Assembly: GCF_031458235.1 (NCBI RefSeq)
Contig: NZ_JAVDYB010000001.1
Coordinates: 6,886,501-6,950,500, forward strand
Source: Catenuloplanes atrovinosus
Lineage (GTDB): Bacteria > Actinomycetota > Actinomycetes > Mycobacteriales > Micromonosporaceae
Length of the DNA stretch: 64,000 bases
Reading direction: 5' to 3'
The notes under the pieces are model-generated. The model made no database searches. It was not told the DNA's origin and saw only the letters and a list, made by a program, of their open reading frames with translations. Below are positions 17,889-31,136 of this stretch, one piece after another (positions within the stretch are counted from its first letter, which is position 1; each line of letters starts with the position of its first letter). Both the position numbers and the translations under genes were made by a program.

Positions 17889-19004
17889 TCAGTCCAGGAC
17901 CAGCGAGACCTTCTGGAACTCCTTGAGGTCCCGGTAGCCGCACTTCGCCATCGCCCGGCGCAGTCCGCCGAACAGGTTCAGCTGGCCGCTCGGGTCGGAG
18001 GCCGGGCCGTACAGCAGCGTCTCCAGCGTGCCGAGCGGCTCGTTGGCCGGCCCGAACGAGCCACGCGGCAGGTTCGGGTGGCTGGCGGCGGAGTGCCACC
18101 AGGCGCCCTCGGCCGGCGCGCCCTCGGCCAGCGACAGCGGCTCGCCCAGCATCACCGCGTCCGCGCCGCAGCCCAGCGCCTTGGCGATGTCGCCGGAGGT
18201 GGAGATGCCGCCGTCCGCGATCAGGTGCACGTACCGGCCACCGGTCTCGTCCAGGTAGTCCCGGCGGGCCGCGGCGGCGTCCGCGATCGCGGTCGCCATC
18301 GGCACCCGGATGCCGAGCACGGTGTCCGTGGTGGCCCACTCGTCCGCGCCGATGCCCACGATCACGCCGGCCGCGCCGGTGCGCATCAGGTGCAGCGCGG
18401 TCTTGTAGTCCGTGCAGCCGCCCACGATGACCGGCAGGTCCAGGTCGGCGATGAACTCCTTGAGGTTCAGCGGCTCGTCCGTGGTGGACACGTGCTCCGC
18501 GGAGACCAGCGTGCCCTGGATGACGAGCAGGTCCACGCCCGCGTCCAGGATCACCGGGGCGAGCGCCAGCGTGTGCTGCGGCGACACCCGGACCGCGACG
18601 GTCACGCCGCCCTCGCGGATCTGCCAGACCCGCTCGGCGATCAGCTCCGGCTTGATCGGCTCGGAGTAGATCTCCTGCAGGCGCGGAGTGGCCGACTCGT
18701 CCTCGTCCAGCGCGGCCAGCTCGGCCAGCACCTTGGCCGGGTCCTCGTACCGCGTCCAGAGGCCCTCCACGTTGAGCACGCCGAGGCCGCCGAGGCGGCC
18801 CAGCGCGATCGCGGTGTCCGGGCTCATGGTGGCGTCCGAGGGGTGCGCCACGCAGGGGATCTTGAAGGGGTACGCGTCGAGCTGCCACACGGTCGAGACG
18901 TCGTCGACGTCCCGGGTGCGGCGGCTCGGCACGATCGCTATGTCGGACAGGTGATAACCGCGCTGCGCGGTCTTGCCCAGCCCGATCTCGACGACGTCAC
19001 GCAC
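17889..19004 (-). CDS. guaB3: GuaB3-family IMP dehydrogenase/GMP reductase-like protein
   Basis: The 371-residue protein belongs to the IMPDH/GMPR TIM-barrel family and matches the actinobacterial GuaB3 group, which lacks CBS domains (MRDVVEIGLGKTAQRGYHL start, [35 protein letters not shown]). In the active-site loop, where true IMP dehydrogenase has GxICTTR, it reads GIGADEWATTDT, so the catalytic Cys is absent from that position. The exact reaction of the family is not settled from sequence. It lies 22 bases downstream of guaB, so the two are co-transcribed. Confidence 0.93.
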   Translation of the reverse strand: MRDVVEIGLGKTAQRGYHLSDIAIVPSRRTRDVDDVSTVWQLDAYPFKIPCVAHPSDATMSPDTAIALGRLGGLGVLNVEGLWTRYEDPAKVLAELAALDEDESATPRLQEIYSEPIKPELIAERVWQIREGGVTVAVRVSPQHTLALAPVILDAGVDLLVIQGTLVSAEHVSTTDEPLNLKEFIADLDLPVIVGGCTDYKTALHLMRTGAAGVIVGIGADEWATTDTVLGIRVPMATAIADAAAARRDYLDETGGRYVHLIADGGISTSGDIAKALGCGADAVMLGEPLSLAEGAPAEGAWWHSAASHPNLPRGSFGPANEPLGTLETLLYGPASDPSGQLNLFGGLRRAMAKCGYRDLKEFQKVSLVLD

Positions 19005-19026
19005 GGGTCAGCTCCAGCCTTGGTGA

Positions 19027-21998
<2,972 letters not shown>

Positions 21999-22004
21999 AG
22001 TGAT

Positions 22005-22026
22005 CCTCCTCTCCTCATAGGAGGAG
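22005..22026 (-). promoter_or_regulatory. leader hairpin that can mask the ribosome site of the bldM-like gene
   Basis: In the transcript the leader reads ctcctc-ctat-gaggag immediately before the ribosome site aggagg (22005-22010). The upstream ctcctcc can pair either with gaggag (22011-22016) or with the true aggagg, which gives two exclusive structures, one of them hiding the ribosome site. Confidence 0.4.
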
Positions 22027-22267
22027 ACCACGAACCTGGGGCAGTATTACGCGCTTTCGACGGATAGAAGAGGAAACTTCCGGACACCTCGCCACGCCGG
22101 GGAGCTGCGTGCGGATAACGATTCGATCTGTCATGTGTGAGCACTCCTCCCCCTGGGTAGAACGGCGACAGGTCGGATCGGATGCGCCTGTCTTGGTCGC
22201 CGCCATCATCCGGCTCCCACAGCTGAGCCACATGAGCCGTCGCGCGGCGCCGCGAAGGAGGGTGCTG

Positions 22268-22657
22268 ATGTCCAACGTACGCAGACTGCCCGGCCCCATA
22301 TCCGACCTCTGGGAGTGGCAGCGTCTCGGCAGTTGCCGGGGCCGCGACAGCGCGCAGTTCTTCCACCCGGACGGCGAGCGGGGCTCGTCGCGCAACCGGC
22401 GGGAGACGAAGGCCAAGCAGGTCTGCGGCGCCTGCCCGGTCCGGGCCCAGTGCGCGGCGCACGCCCTCTCCGTCCGCGAACCGTACGGCGTGTGGGGCGG
22501 GTTCAGCGAGTCCGAGCGACTGCGGCTGCTCGCCGTCGGCTGGGAGGACCTCGCCGACCGGCGTCACAGCGCGGTCGACGTGGCGCGCCTGGAGGCCCGC
22601 CTCGGCGCACCCCACAAGAGCACGGTTCCGGTGCAGCGGAGGCCCACCGCGGCCTGA
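22268..22657 (+). CDS. whiD: WhiB-family iron-sulfur regulator, WhiD/WhiB3 type
   Basis: The 129-residue protein has the four WhiB cysteines that bind a [4Fe-4S] cluster (Cys in GSCRGRD, then VCGACPVRAQC) and the GVWGG turn (EPYGVWGGFSESER) before a basic C-terminal tail. WhiB proteins bind sigma factor and tune transcription. The start at ATG 22268 is fixed by AAGGAGG seven bases upstream. Assignment to the WhiD/WhiB3 branch rests mainly on position, divergent from a BldM-like gene near guaB and groEL as in Streptomyces and Mycobacterium. WhiD is needed for spore maturation in Streptomyces; the role here is inferred. Confidence 0.88.
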   Translation: MSNVRRLPGPISDLWEWQRLGSCRGRDSAQFFHPDGERGSSRNRRETKAKQVCGACPVRAQCAAHALSVREPYGVWGGFSESERLRLLAVGWEDLADRRHSAVDVARLEARLGAPHKSTVPVQRRPTAA

Positions 22658-22704
22658 ACCACCCGGCACTTCCCAGCGAATCTTCACACCCCCGGATACG
22701 TCGC

Positions 22705-22735
22705 GGCGGCGCCCAATGGTTCAGCGGGCGCCGCC
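22705..22735. terminator. terminator after whiD
   Basis: The arm ggcggcgccc (22705-22714) pairs perfectly with 22726-22735 around an 11-base loop and is followed by atcgcgtttctat. It lies between the convergent whiD and molybdopterin oxidoreductase genes. Confidence 0.75.
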
Positions 22736-22744
22736 ATCGCGTTT

Positions 22745-24454
22745 CTATCCGTCGTTCACCTGCACCTTCACGGTGTGCCAACCGGTGGCCCCGTCCGGTG
22801 CGACCGGCGCCTCCGCCTCGGTCTGCACCGCGCCGGTCGCGTCCGTGGCCCGCACCCGCAGCGTGTGCTCGCCCGGCGTGGCCTCCCACGCGTACGTCCA
22901 CTGGCACCAGGTGTCCTTCGAGACCGAGGCGTGCAGCGTGGCCGGCGCCCACGGGCCGTCGTCCACGCTCACCTCGACGGCCGCGACGCCGACGTGCTGC
23001 GCCCAGGCCACGCCCGCCACCGTGACCGCGCCGGCCGCGAGCGCCGCGTTCCGCCGCGGCGTGTCGATGCGTGACTGCGTCTTGATCGGCCCCTTGGCGG
23101 ACCAGCCGCGCGGCACCCAGTACGCGTCGAAGTCGGCGAAGCTGGTCAGCTCGATCTCGGTGATCCACTTGCAGGCGCTGACGTAGCCGTACAGCCCCGG
23201 CACCACCATCCGCACCGGGAACCCGTGCTCCACCGGCAGCGGCTCCCCGTTCATCCCGATCGCCAGCAGCGCGTCCCGGCCGTCCCGGAGGATCTCGGTC
23301 GGCGTCCCGCAGGTCCAGCCGTCGACCGAGCGGCTGACCACCTGATCGGCACCGTCCAGCGGCCCCGCCTCGTCAAGAAGATCCTTCACCGGTACGCCGA
23401 GCCAGCGCGCGTTCCCGATCAGGTCCCCGCCCACCTCGTTCGATACGCAGGCGAGCGTGACATATCGTTCGACCATCGGACGTTTCAGCAGGTCCGCCCA
23501 GCTGATCGTGATCTCCCGCTCGACGCGCCCGTGAATCCGCAGACCCCAGCTCTCCGGGTCGACCTGCGGCACGCTCAGCGCCGTATCAATCCGGTAGAAG
23601 TCCCGATTTTTCGTGACATAGGTGGCTAGATCGGGCACCGGATCGAGGCCGCTCGGCAGCGCCGGCGCCGCGTTCACCGGCACCGGCAGCGTCACCGCGG
23701 CCCGCACCTCCGACACGCTCAGCCGGGTGGACAGCCACCGCCCCGCATAACCCGCCACCGCCGCACCGGCCACCACCAGCCCCGCCGACCTCAAGAACCG
23801 CCGCCTGCCCTCCGAATCGGGCCACGCGGCCCGGCCACCCGACGCCGAGCCACCCACCGTGGTGGCGCGGGCCTCCGTGACGACCGTGGCTGAACGCGCA
23901 TCCGTGGCTGGGGCCGCAGCCGCCCCCGGACCCGCGTCCGAGGCTGAGGTCGCGTCCGCGTTCGTGGCTGAGGCCGCGCCGTGAACCGTTTCGGGCAGGC
24001 GCCGGAGCAGGAACCAGCCCGCCGCCAGCGACCACGCCACCGCCGTCAGCGAGGGCAGTGCCCAGGCCGCGTCGGCGCCCGGCCGGGTCAGCGCGGCCGC
24101 CACGCCGATCGCGCCGAACAGTGCGGTGCCGCCCACCGCGTAGCCGAGCGACCGCACGGCCAGCGCGCCCACCCCGGCCGCGGCCAGCGCCAGCAGCAGC
24201 ATGGTTCCGACGATCAGCGCGGTCTTGTCGTGCACGCCGAACACCGCGATAGCCGCGTCCTTCACCGCCGCCGGGACGTGGTCGACCACCACCCCGCCGA
24301 CCGCCACCACCGGTGCCGACCTCGGCCCGGTCAGCACCGCGGCCAACTCGGCCACACCCAGCCCGGTCGCGGCCGCCGCCACTCCCGCCAGCGCACCCCA
24401 CCGGGCCGGGCGGCGGCCGGTGACCGTCGTCGGCGCGGCCGTTTCCGTCGTCAT
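22745..24454 (-). CDS. membrane-anchored molybdopterin oxidoreductase, sulfite-oxidase family
   Basis: About 570 residues. Four hydrophobic segments (residues ~20-150) are followed by a low-complexity Ala/Thr/Asp linker and a further hydrophobic helix (~225-245) ahead of the Moco domain. That domain has the ligand cysteine in VTLACVSNEVGGDLIGNARW and the segments PVEHGFPVRMVVPGLYGYVS and CKWITEIEL. The C-terminus is the Mo-co dimerisation beta domain (VSVDDGPWAPATL, WCQWTYAWEATPGEH). The family oxidises sulfite-like substrates or reduces oxidised groups; which one applies here is not evident. ATG 24454 is preferred to GTG 24460 because GAGG lies seven bases before it. Confidence 0.9.
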   Translation of the reverse strand: MTTETAAPTTVTGRRPARWGALAGVAAAATGLGVAELAAVLTGPRSAPVVAVGGVVVDHVPAAVKDAAIAVFGVHDKTALIVGTMLLLALAAAGVGALAVRSLGYAVGGTALFGAIGVAAALTRPGADAAWALPSLTAVAWSLAAGWFLLRRLPETVHGAASATNADATSASDAGPGAAAAPATDARSATVVTEARATTVGGSASGGRAAWPDSEGRRRFLRSAGLVVAGAAVAGYAGRWLSTRLSVSEVRAAVTLPVPVNAAPALPSGLDPVPDLATYVTKNRDFYRIDTALSVPQVDPESWGLRIHGRVEREITISWADLLKRPMVERYVTLACVSNEVGGDLIGNARWLGVPVKDLLDEAGPLDGADQVVSRSVDGWTCGTPTEILRDGRDALLAIGMNGEPLPVEHGFPVRMVVPGLYGYVSACKWITEIELTSFADFDAYWVPRGWSAKGPIKTQSRIDTPRRNAALAAGAVTVAGVAWAQHVGVAAVEVSVDDGPWAPATLHASVSKDTWCQWTYAWEATPGEHTLRVRATDATGAVQTEAEAPVAPDGATGWHTVKVQVNDG

Positions 24455-24520
24455 CGCCACGCCTCAAGTCTGCCGCGCCGCGGCGCGACGGCCCGGACGC
24501 CAATCATTACGGCTCACGAA

Positions 24521-24556
24521 CGGAAAACGCCCCGGAGCCGTCGGCTCCGGGGCGTT
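24521..24556 (-). terminator. rho-independent terminator of groEL
   Basis: The arms aacgccccggagcc (24526-24539) and 24543-24556 pair perfectly over 14 bases with a 3-base loop. On the minus strand the stem is followed by ttttccg, 12 bases after the groEL stop. Confidence 0.85.
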
Positions 24557-24568
24557 CACAGGGTCGGG

Positions 24569-26281
<1,713 letters not shown>

Positions 26282-26294
26282 CTATGGGCGCAGA

Positions 26295-26329
26295 CAGCCC
26301 CGGCCCCCGCGAAACGGGTTCCGGGGCTG
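26295..26329 (-). promoter_or_regulatory. intercistronic hairpin between groES and groEL
   Basis: The arms cagccccgg (26295-26303) and ccggggctg (26321-26329) pair perfectly, and an inner cccg/cggg pair extends the stem. No T-run follows, so it is more likely an mRNA processing or stabilising element than a full terminator. Confidence 0.55.
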
Positions 26330-26351
26330 ACCGCAGGAATTACTTAGTAAG

Positions 26352-26660
26352 TCACTTCTCGATGACGGCGAGGACGTCACGCGCGGAGAGCACGAGGTAC
26401 TCGGCGCCGGCGTACTTGACCTCGGTGCCGCCGTACTTCGAGTAGATGACGGTGTCGCCGACCTTCACGTCAACCGGGATGCGGTTGCCCTTGTCGTCGA
26501 CGCGGCCGGGGCCGACGGCGACGACGGTCCCCTCCTGCGGCTTCTCCTTGGCGGTGTCGGGGATCACGATGCCCGACGCCGTGGTGGTCTCGGCCTCGTT
26601 CGCCTGGACGAGGATGCGGTCCTCGAGCGGCTTGATCGCAACCTGGGTCGCGGTAGTCAC
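26352..26660 (-). CDS. groES: co-chaperonin GroES
   Basis: The 102-residue protein caps the GroEL ring. The sequence [20 protein letters not shown], the mobile loop [20 protein letters not shown] and the end [14 protein letters not shown] are typical of actinobacteria. GTG at 26660 is chosen because AGGAGG lies eight bases before it; the ATG two codons earlier would be only two bases from that ribosome site. First gene of groES-groEL and downstream of two CIRCE-like operators. Confidence 0.97.
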   Translation of the reverse strand: MTTATQVAIKPLEDRILVQANEAETTTASGIVIPDTAKEKPQEGTVVAVGPGRVDDKGNRIPVDVKVGDTVIYSKYGGTEVKYAGAEYLVLSARDVLAVIEK

Positions 26661-26841
26661 GGGCATACCCTCCTGGGGTACTGGTGTCGTTACCGGCCAC
26701 GCACGCGGGAACGCGCGCGGGACGGCGTCAATCTGCCTCATGCCACCGGGCGGGCCGTCGTCGCGGGTGCCGGACCGCCAGGCGTTGCTCCCGGAACGGG
26801 TCCGGAAGGCTCAGGGTGCTCCCGGGAACGGGCCCGGAAGG

Positions 26842-26868
26842 CTGGCACCCACCCATGGCGAGTGCTAA
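26842..26868. promoter_or_regulatory. CIRCE-like operator, weaker copy
   Basis: The right arm gagtgctaa (26860-26868) is a perfect CIRCE half. The left arm ctggcaccc (26842-26850) matches ttagcactc at six of nine positions, with the standard 9-base spacer. It is nearer to groES than the better copy at 26888. Confidence 0.65.
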
Positions 26869-26887
26869 CGGAAGGTTATTCCGGGGG

Positions 26888-26914
26888 CTAGCACTCCGTC
26901 AAGGAGAGTGCCAA
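26888..26914. promoter_or_regulatory. CIRCE operator of groES-groEL
   Basis: The sequence is ctagcactc, 9 bases (cgtcaagga), gagtgccaa. It differs from the CIRCE consensus ttagcactc-N9-gagtgctaa at one base in each arm. CIRCE binds the repressor HrcA, so heat-shock control of groES-groEL is expected. The site also lies ~40 bases before the divergent methyltransferase gene. Confidence 0.85.
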
Positions 26915-26951
26915 CACCCCGCGCGCCGCGGCGATCACCGCCGCCCGGAGG

Positions 26952-28145
26952 ATGAGGAACGTGGAGTGGGAGCAGCTGCGTACGCCCGAGGGAGAGGCCG
27001 CGCTGGCCGCGGCCGAGGCGGCCGGTGACGGGGACGCGCTCGCCGCGGCGGCCGCGCTGCGCCGGGCCGGGATCGCGCCGGACCTGGCCGCCGCCGCGCT
27101 GACCCAGGCCGAGCTGCGCCGCCGGGCGACCGCGAAGTTCGGCGCGGACGCGGCCGTCATGTTCTTCACCCGGGCCGGGCTGGAGCAGGCCACGCGCGCA
27201 CCTGTGGCGGCGCGCCGGGCCGCCCGGCTGCACGCCGCCGGCGTTCGCGCGCTCGCCGATCTGGGTTGCGGACTCGGCGCGGACGCGATCGCCGCGGCAC
27301 GGCAGGGCATCAGCGTGTACGCCGTGGAGGCCGACCCGCACACGGCGCGGCTGGCCGAGGCGAACGCGCACGCCCTGGGGCTGGCCGACCGGATCTCGAT
27401 CACCACCGGCGACGCCACCGAGGCGGACGTGAGCGCGGTGGACGCGGTCTTCTGCGACCCGGCGCGGCGCGCCTCGCGGACCGGGCGGCGCGTCTTCGAC
27501 CCGGCGTCGTTCTCGCCGCCGTGGGACTTCGTGGCCGGGCTCGCCGCGCGCGTGCCGCGTACCGTGCTGAAGCTCTCCCCCGGCATCGACCACGCGCTGA
27601 TCCCGGAGGGCGCGGAGGCGGAGTGGGTGAGCGTGGGCGGCGACGTGGTGGAGGCCGCGTTCTGGTGCGGCCCGCTGGCCGGGGTGCCGCGCCGCGCCAC
27701 GGTGCTGCCGGACGGCGGCGAGCTCACCGGCGCCGCGGACGTGCCCGCCGAGGTCGGCGAGATTCGGCGGTACGTGTACGACCCGGACGGCGCGGTCGTC
27801 CGCGCGCACCTGGTGGCCGCGTTCGCGGAGCGGGTCGGCGGCGTGCTCGCGGACCCGCTGATCGCGTACGTGTACGCGGACACGGCGACGCCGACCCGGT
27901 TCGGCCGGTGCCTGGAGGTGCTGGACGTCATGCCGTTCTCGCTGAAGCGGCTGCGCGCGGAGCTGCGGCGCCGCGCCGTGGGGCGGGTGGAGATCCTGAA
28001 GCGCGGCTCCGCGCTCGACGTCGCACAACTGCGCCGTGACCTGCGGCTGAGCGGGCCCGAGGAGCTGTCTCTGGTGCTCACCCGGGCCGCCGGAGCACCT
28101 GTGACGCTGCTCTGCCGACCCGTACCGTCGGTCAATCTGTCCTGA
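26952..28145 (+). CDS. class I SAM-dependent methyltransferase (THUMP-like)
   Basis: A 397-residue protein with a helical N-terminal third (Ala-rich) and a class I methyltransferase core: motif I LADLGCGLGADAIAAA, acidic residue in YAVEADPHTARLAE, and motif IV VFCDPARRASRTG. Its C-terminus (RVEILKRGSALDVAQLRRDL) resembles the RNA-binding tail of THUMP-like methyltransferases, so an RNA substrate is likely but not shown. ATG 26952 or GTG 26961 are possible starts. Divergent from groES, sharing the CIRCE region. Confidence 0.8.
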   Translation: MRNVEWEQLRTPEGEAALAAAEAAGDGDALAAAAALRRAGIAPDLAAAALTQAELRRRATAKFGADAAVMFFTRAGLEQATRAPVAARRAARLHAAGVRALADLGCGLGADAIAAARQGISVYAVEADPHTARLAEANAHALGLADRISITTGDATEADVSAVDAVFCDPARRASRTGRRVFDPASFSPPWDFVAGLAARVPRTVLKLSPGIDHALIPEGAEAEWVSVGGDVVEAAFWCGPLAGVPRRATVLPDGGELTGAADVPAEVGEIRRYVYDPDGAVVRAHLVAAFAERVGGVLADPLIAYVYADTATPTRFGRCLEVLDVMPFSLKRLRAELRRRAVGRVEILKRGSALDVAQLRRDLRLSGPEELSLVLTRAAGAPVTLLCRPVPSVNLS

Positions 28146-28149
28146 TCTG

Positions 28150-28164
28150 CCCCGATAAGGGGCT
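28150..28164 (+). terminator. small hairpin after the methyltransferase gene
   Basis: The sequence gcccc-gataa-ggggc lies five bases after the stop. It has only a 5-bp stem and no T-run, so it may be a weak terminator or part of the leader of the next gene. Confidence 0.35.
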
Positions 28165-28213
28165 CCGGCCCGGCATAGTGGAATCTGATCCTCCGCAGCT
28201 GAAAGGGCCTCGT

Positions 28214-29290
28214 ATGCGCCGCGGTATCGCCACGCTCACCGCCACCGTCGTCGCGGCCGGCCTGCTCACGGCCTGCGGAGGTGATGACGCGGGCGAGGCG
28301 CCGGTCCCCAAGATCGGCGTGATCCTGCCGGACAGCACCTCGTCCGACCGCTGGGAGACGGCGGACCGCCGGTTCCTGGAGAGCGCGTTCGAGAAGGCCG
28401 GCATCCCGTACGACATCCAGAACGCACAGGGCGACAAGGCCGCGTTCCAGTCGATCGCCGACCAGCAGATCACCAACGGCGCCACGGTACTGATGATCGC
28501 GAACCTGGACTCGGACACCGGCAAGGCCGTGCTGGACAAGGCGAAGAGCCGGGGCGTGGCCACGATCGACTACGACCGGCTCACGCTCGGCGGCGGCGCG
28601 GAGTACTACGTCAGCTTCGACAACGTGCAGGTCGGCAAGCTGCAGGGGCAGGGGCTGCAGAAGTGCCTGACCGCGAAGAGGGTCGCCAAGCCGACGATCG
28701 CGGAGCTGCACGGCTCCCCCACCGACAACAACGCCACGCTGTTCAAGGAGGGCTACCAGTCGGTGCTGAACCCGCTCTACGCGAAGGGCACCTACGTGAA
28801 GGGCCCGGAGCAGGCGGTGCCGGACTGGGACAACACGCAGGCCGGCACGCTCTTCGAGCAGATGCTGACGCAGAACCCGGCGATCAGCGGCGTGCTCGCC
28901 GCGAACGACGGCATGGGCAACGCGGTCATCACCGTCCTCAAGAGGAACAACCTCAACGGCAAGGTGCCGGTCACCGGCCAGGACGCTGACGTGCAGGGCC
29001 TGCAGAACATCCTCGCCGGCGACCAGTGCATGACCGTCTACAAGGCGATCAAGGAGGAGGCGAGCGCCGCCGCCCAGCTGGCGATCTCGCTGGCCAAGGG
29101 CGAACGCCAGGACGTCACCGGCAAGGTCACCGACCCGCAGAGCGGCCGCGAGGTCCCCTCCGTCCTGCTGGCACCGAAGGCGATCTTCGAGGAGAACGTC
29201 AAGGCCGTGGTCGACGACGGCTACGTCACCCGCAGCGAGCTGTGCACCGACGCCTACGCCGCCGCCTGCCGCCGGCTGGGGATCACCTGA
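28214..29290 (+). CDS. sugar ABC transporter substrate-binding lipoprotein, copy 1
   Basis: A periplasmic-binding-protein-like lipoprotein of 358 residues. The signal peptide ends in lipobox LLTAC, followed by the mature protein (KIGVILPDSTSSDRWETADR, DKAAFQSIADQQITNGATVL). This fits the XylF/RbsB family of monosaccharide binders. It is a close paralogue of the protein at 31230-32312, sharing long blocks such as YYVSFDNVQVGKLQG and TVYKAIKEEA. No transporter genes follow it directly; a deacylase gene starts eight bases downstream. It may supply the permease encoded 4 kb away with a second sugar specificity. Confidence 0.9.
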   Translation: MRRGIATLTATVVAAGLLTACGGDDAGEAPVPKIGVILPDSTSSDRWETADRRFLESAFEKAGIPYDIQNAQGDKAAFQSIADQQITNGATVLMIANLDSDTGKAVLDKAKSRGVATIDYDRLTLGGGAEYYVSFDNVQVGKLQGQGLQKCLTAKRVAKPTIAELHGSPTDNNATLFKEGYQSVLNPLYAKGTYVKGPEQAVPDWDNTQAGTLFEQMLTQNPAISGVLAANDGMGNAVITVLKRNNLNGKVPVTGQDADVQGLQNILAGDQCMTVYKAIKEEASAAAQLAISLAKGERQDVTGKVTDPQSGREVPSVLLAPKAIFEENVKAVVDDGYVTRSELCTDAYAAACRRLGIT

Positions 29291-29297
29291 CCGGCTA

Positions 29298-29804
29298 GTG
29301 TCGTCCCTCGTGGCCAAGTCTGCGAACAAGACCGGCGGCACCCCCGCGACGACGCTGCTCACCCGGCAGAAGGTGGCTTTCACCGCGCACACGTACGAGG
29401 TCGATCCCAAGGCCACGTCGTACGGTGAGGCGGCCGCCGCCGCGCTCGGCGTACCACCGACCCGCCTGTTCAAGACGCTGGTCGCGACCGTCGACGGCCG
29501 ACTCGCCGTCGGCGTGGTCCCGGTCTCCGCCTCCCTCGACCTGAAGGCCCTGGCCGCCGCCCTCGGCGGCAAACGCGCCGCGATGGCGGACCCCGCCGCC
29601 GCCGAACGCGCCACCGGTTACGTGACCGGCGGCATCTCCCCGTTCGGCCAGCGCTCCCGCCTCCCGATCGTGGTCGACGCGTCCGCGGAGGCGCAGGAGA
29701 CGGTCTTCGTGTCGGGCGGGCGGCGGGGCCTCCAGATCGAGATCCCTCCCGCCGCCTTCCCCTCCGTCGCCGGCGCCATCTTCGCCCCCATCGCGACGGC
29801 TTGA
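29298..29804 (+). CDS. ybaK: YbaK/EbsC-type Cys-tRNA(Pro) deacylase
   Basis: The 168-residue protein belongs to the YbaK family, which removes Cys wrongly loaded on tRNA-Pro. Visible features are TPATTLLTRQKVAFTAHTYE at the N-terminus, the conserved Lys in RLFKTLVATVDG, the GYVTGGISPFGQR loop and IVVDASAEAQETVFVSGG. The start is GTG 29298 or GTG 29310. It is eight bases after the binding-protein gene and probably read with it, although no functional link is obvious. Confidence 0.93.
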   Translation: MSSLVAKSANKTGGTPATTLLTRQKVAFTAHTYEVDPKATSYGEAAAAALGVPPTRLFKTLVATVDGRLAVGVVPVSASLDLKALAAALGGKRAAMADPAAAERATGYVTGGISPFGQRSRLPIVVDASAEAQETVFVSGGRRGLQIEIPPAAFPSVAGAIFAPIATA

Positions 29805-30602
29805 CCGCCGCTTCGATACGTCGCGCTCCCGGCGTGGGGGTGCTCGGCCCGCGCAAGCCGGTTCCGTGATCGAGCGCGCTTTCTTCCCTGATCAATTCGT
29901 GGCGTCGACTACGCATACACCGCGGCTTCCACCGTGAGCGGCGTGCCTGGATAGCGCTTATCGGGCATGAAGGGCTATCGCGCGGCACCGTCCCGTCGGC
30001 GGACCCGGCAGATCCGCCGTACCCACCCGAGACGCCATCCGACCGGCGGTCTCCGGTCGAAGGCCCGGCGCGTTCCCTGGACCAGTCCGAAGCGCGTGAG
30101 CAGGACATTGTCCGGCACATCCGTCGTGGTTCGCCGTGAAGTGCTACCGCCGTGGCGCAGGCCGACGCGCGCCGGCGGCAGTGTGGCGCAGCCACAAAGG
30201 CGTCGGCTTCACTACGGTCACGAGCACATTCGATATGTGGGCATGCCGCCTGCCACGCCCCGACTCGCCATATGCGGCGCCTTTTCTGCGGCAATTGCGT
30301 GCCGGCACCACCCGGCAGGGACGATCGATTCAATTCGCGGGAAAGGGCACAACCACGCACTGCACATGAGGACATTGCCCTGGGCCGCCCAGCCCTGGGC
30401 GCGATAGTCGAGATTCCTGCGACCGTGCCGGCTTGCCGAACATGTGGATAAGGCGAAATTTCCCTCTAAAGCGCTCGAAGGGCAGCCTGGCCGTCCCAAC
30501 GACCGGCACACCGGTGCAAGAGCCATCCGCACCAACAGCCCGCGGCCCCTCGCCGGCCACCTCGCACGACCGACGCATCGACCGACAGCCCCATCGCAAG
30601 CC

Positions 30603-30915
30603 GCGCGGCACGAACCCACGCCCACCACACGCGGCACGGCACGAACCCACGCCCACCACACGCGGCACGGCACGAACCCACGCCCACCACACGCGGCACG
30701 GCACGAACCCACGCCCACCACACGCGGCACGGCACGAACCCACGCCCACCACACGCGGCACGGCACGAACCCACGCCCACCACACGCGGCACGGCACGAA
30801 CCCACGCCCACCACACGCGGCACGGCACGAACCCACGCCCACCACACGCGGCACGGCACGAACCCACGCCCACCACGCGGCACGGCACGAACCCACACGC
30901 CCACCACAGCGGGCC
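30603..30915. repeat. 31-bp tandem repeat array, about 10 copies
   Basis: Units begin with gcggcacggcacgaaccc at 30631, 30662, 30693, 30724, 30755, 30786, 30817, 30848 and 30877, with a shortened variant at 30603. Each unit continues acgcccaccacac. Spacing is exactly 31 except for a 2-base deletion in the unit from 30848. Units are almost identical, so the array is recent. The complementary strand carries the runs gg, ggg and ggg in every unit. Because 31 is not divisible by 3, all frames stay open and give false repeat proteins. Confidence 0.95.
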
Positions 30916-31136
30916 TGGCCCCGCCCGGCGAGATCGCCCGCCAGACGATCAATACCCGGGCGCGCGGCGGAGCCGCTCGTTCGTCCGGCAAGGGTGCGGG
31001 CGACGGTGGGATGAAGGGGGCATCCTTCCCGGCGGCGGGAGGCGTACCGCGTACCGGCGAAGGGCCTTGGATCTTGAATTTTCGGAGACGTGTCGGGCGC
31101 GTTGCGGAATTGTTATGCCACTAAACAAAAGTGGGG

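Noticed and set aside
22109-22267. Longer WhiB protein starting at 22109
   Set aside because: The 53 extra residues have no WhiB similarity and lie in the promoter region; AAGGAGG before ATG 22268 decides the start.
30603-30915. CRISPR array
   Set aside because: The 31-bp units are directly joined without unique spacers, and no cas genes are present.
30218-31124. Repeat-rich proteins in several frames on both strands
   Set aside because: They are the 31-bp array read in different frames; no ribosome site, no conserved domain, and all three frames are open merely because 31 is not divisible by 3.
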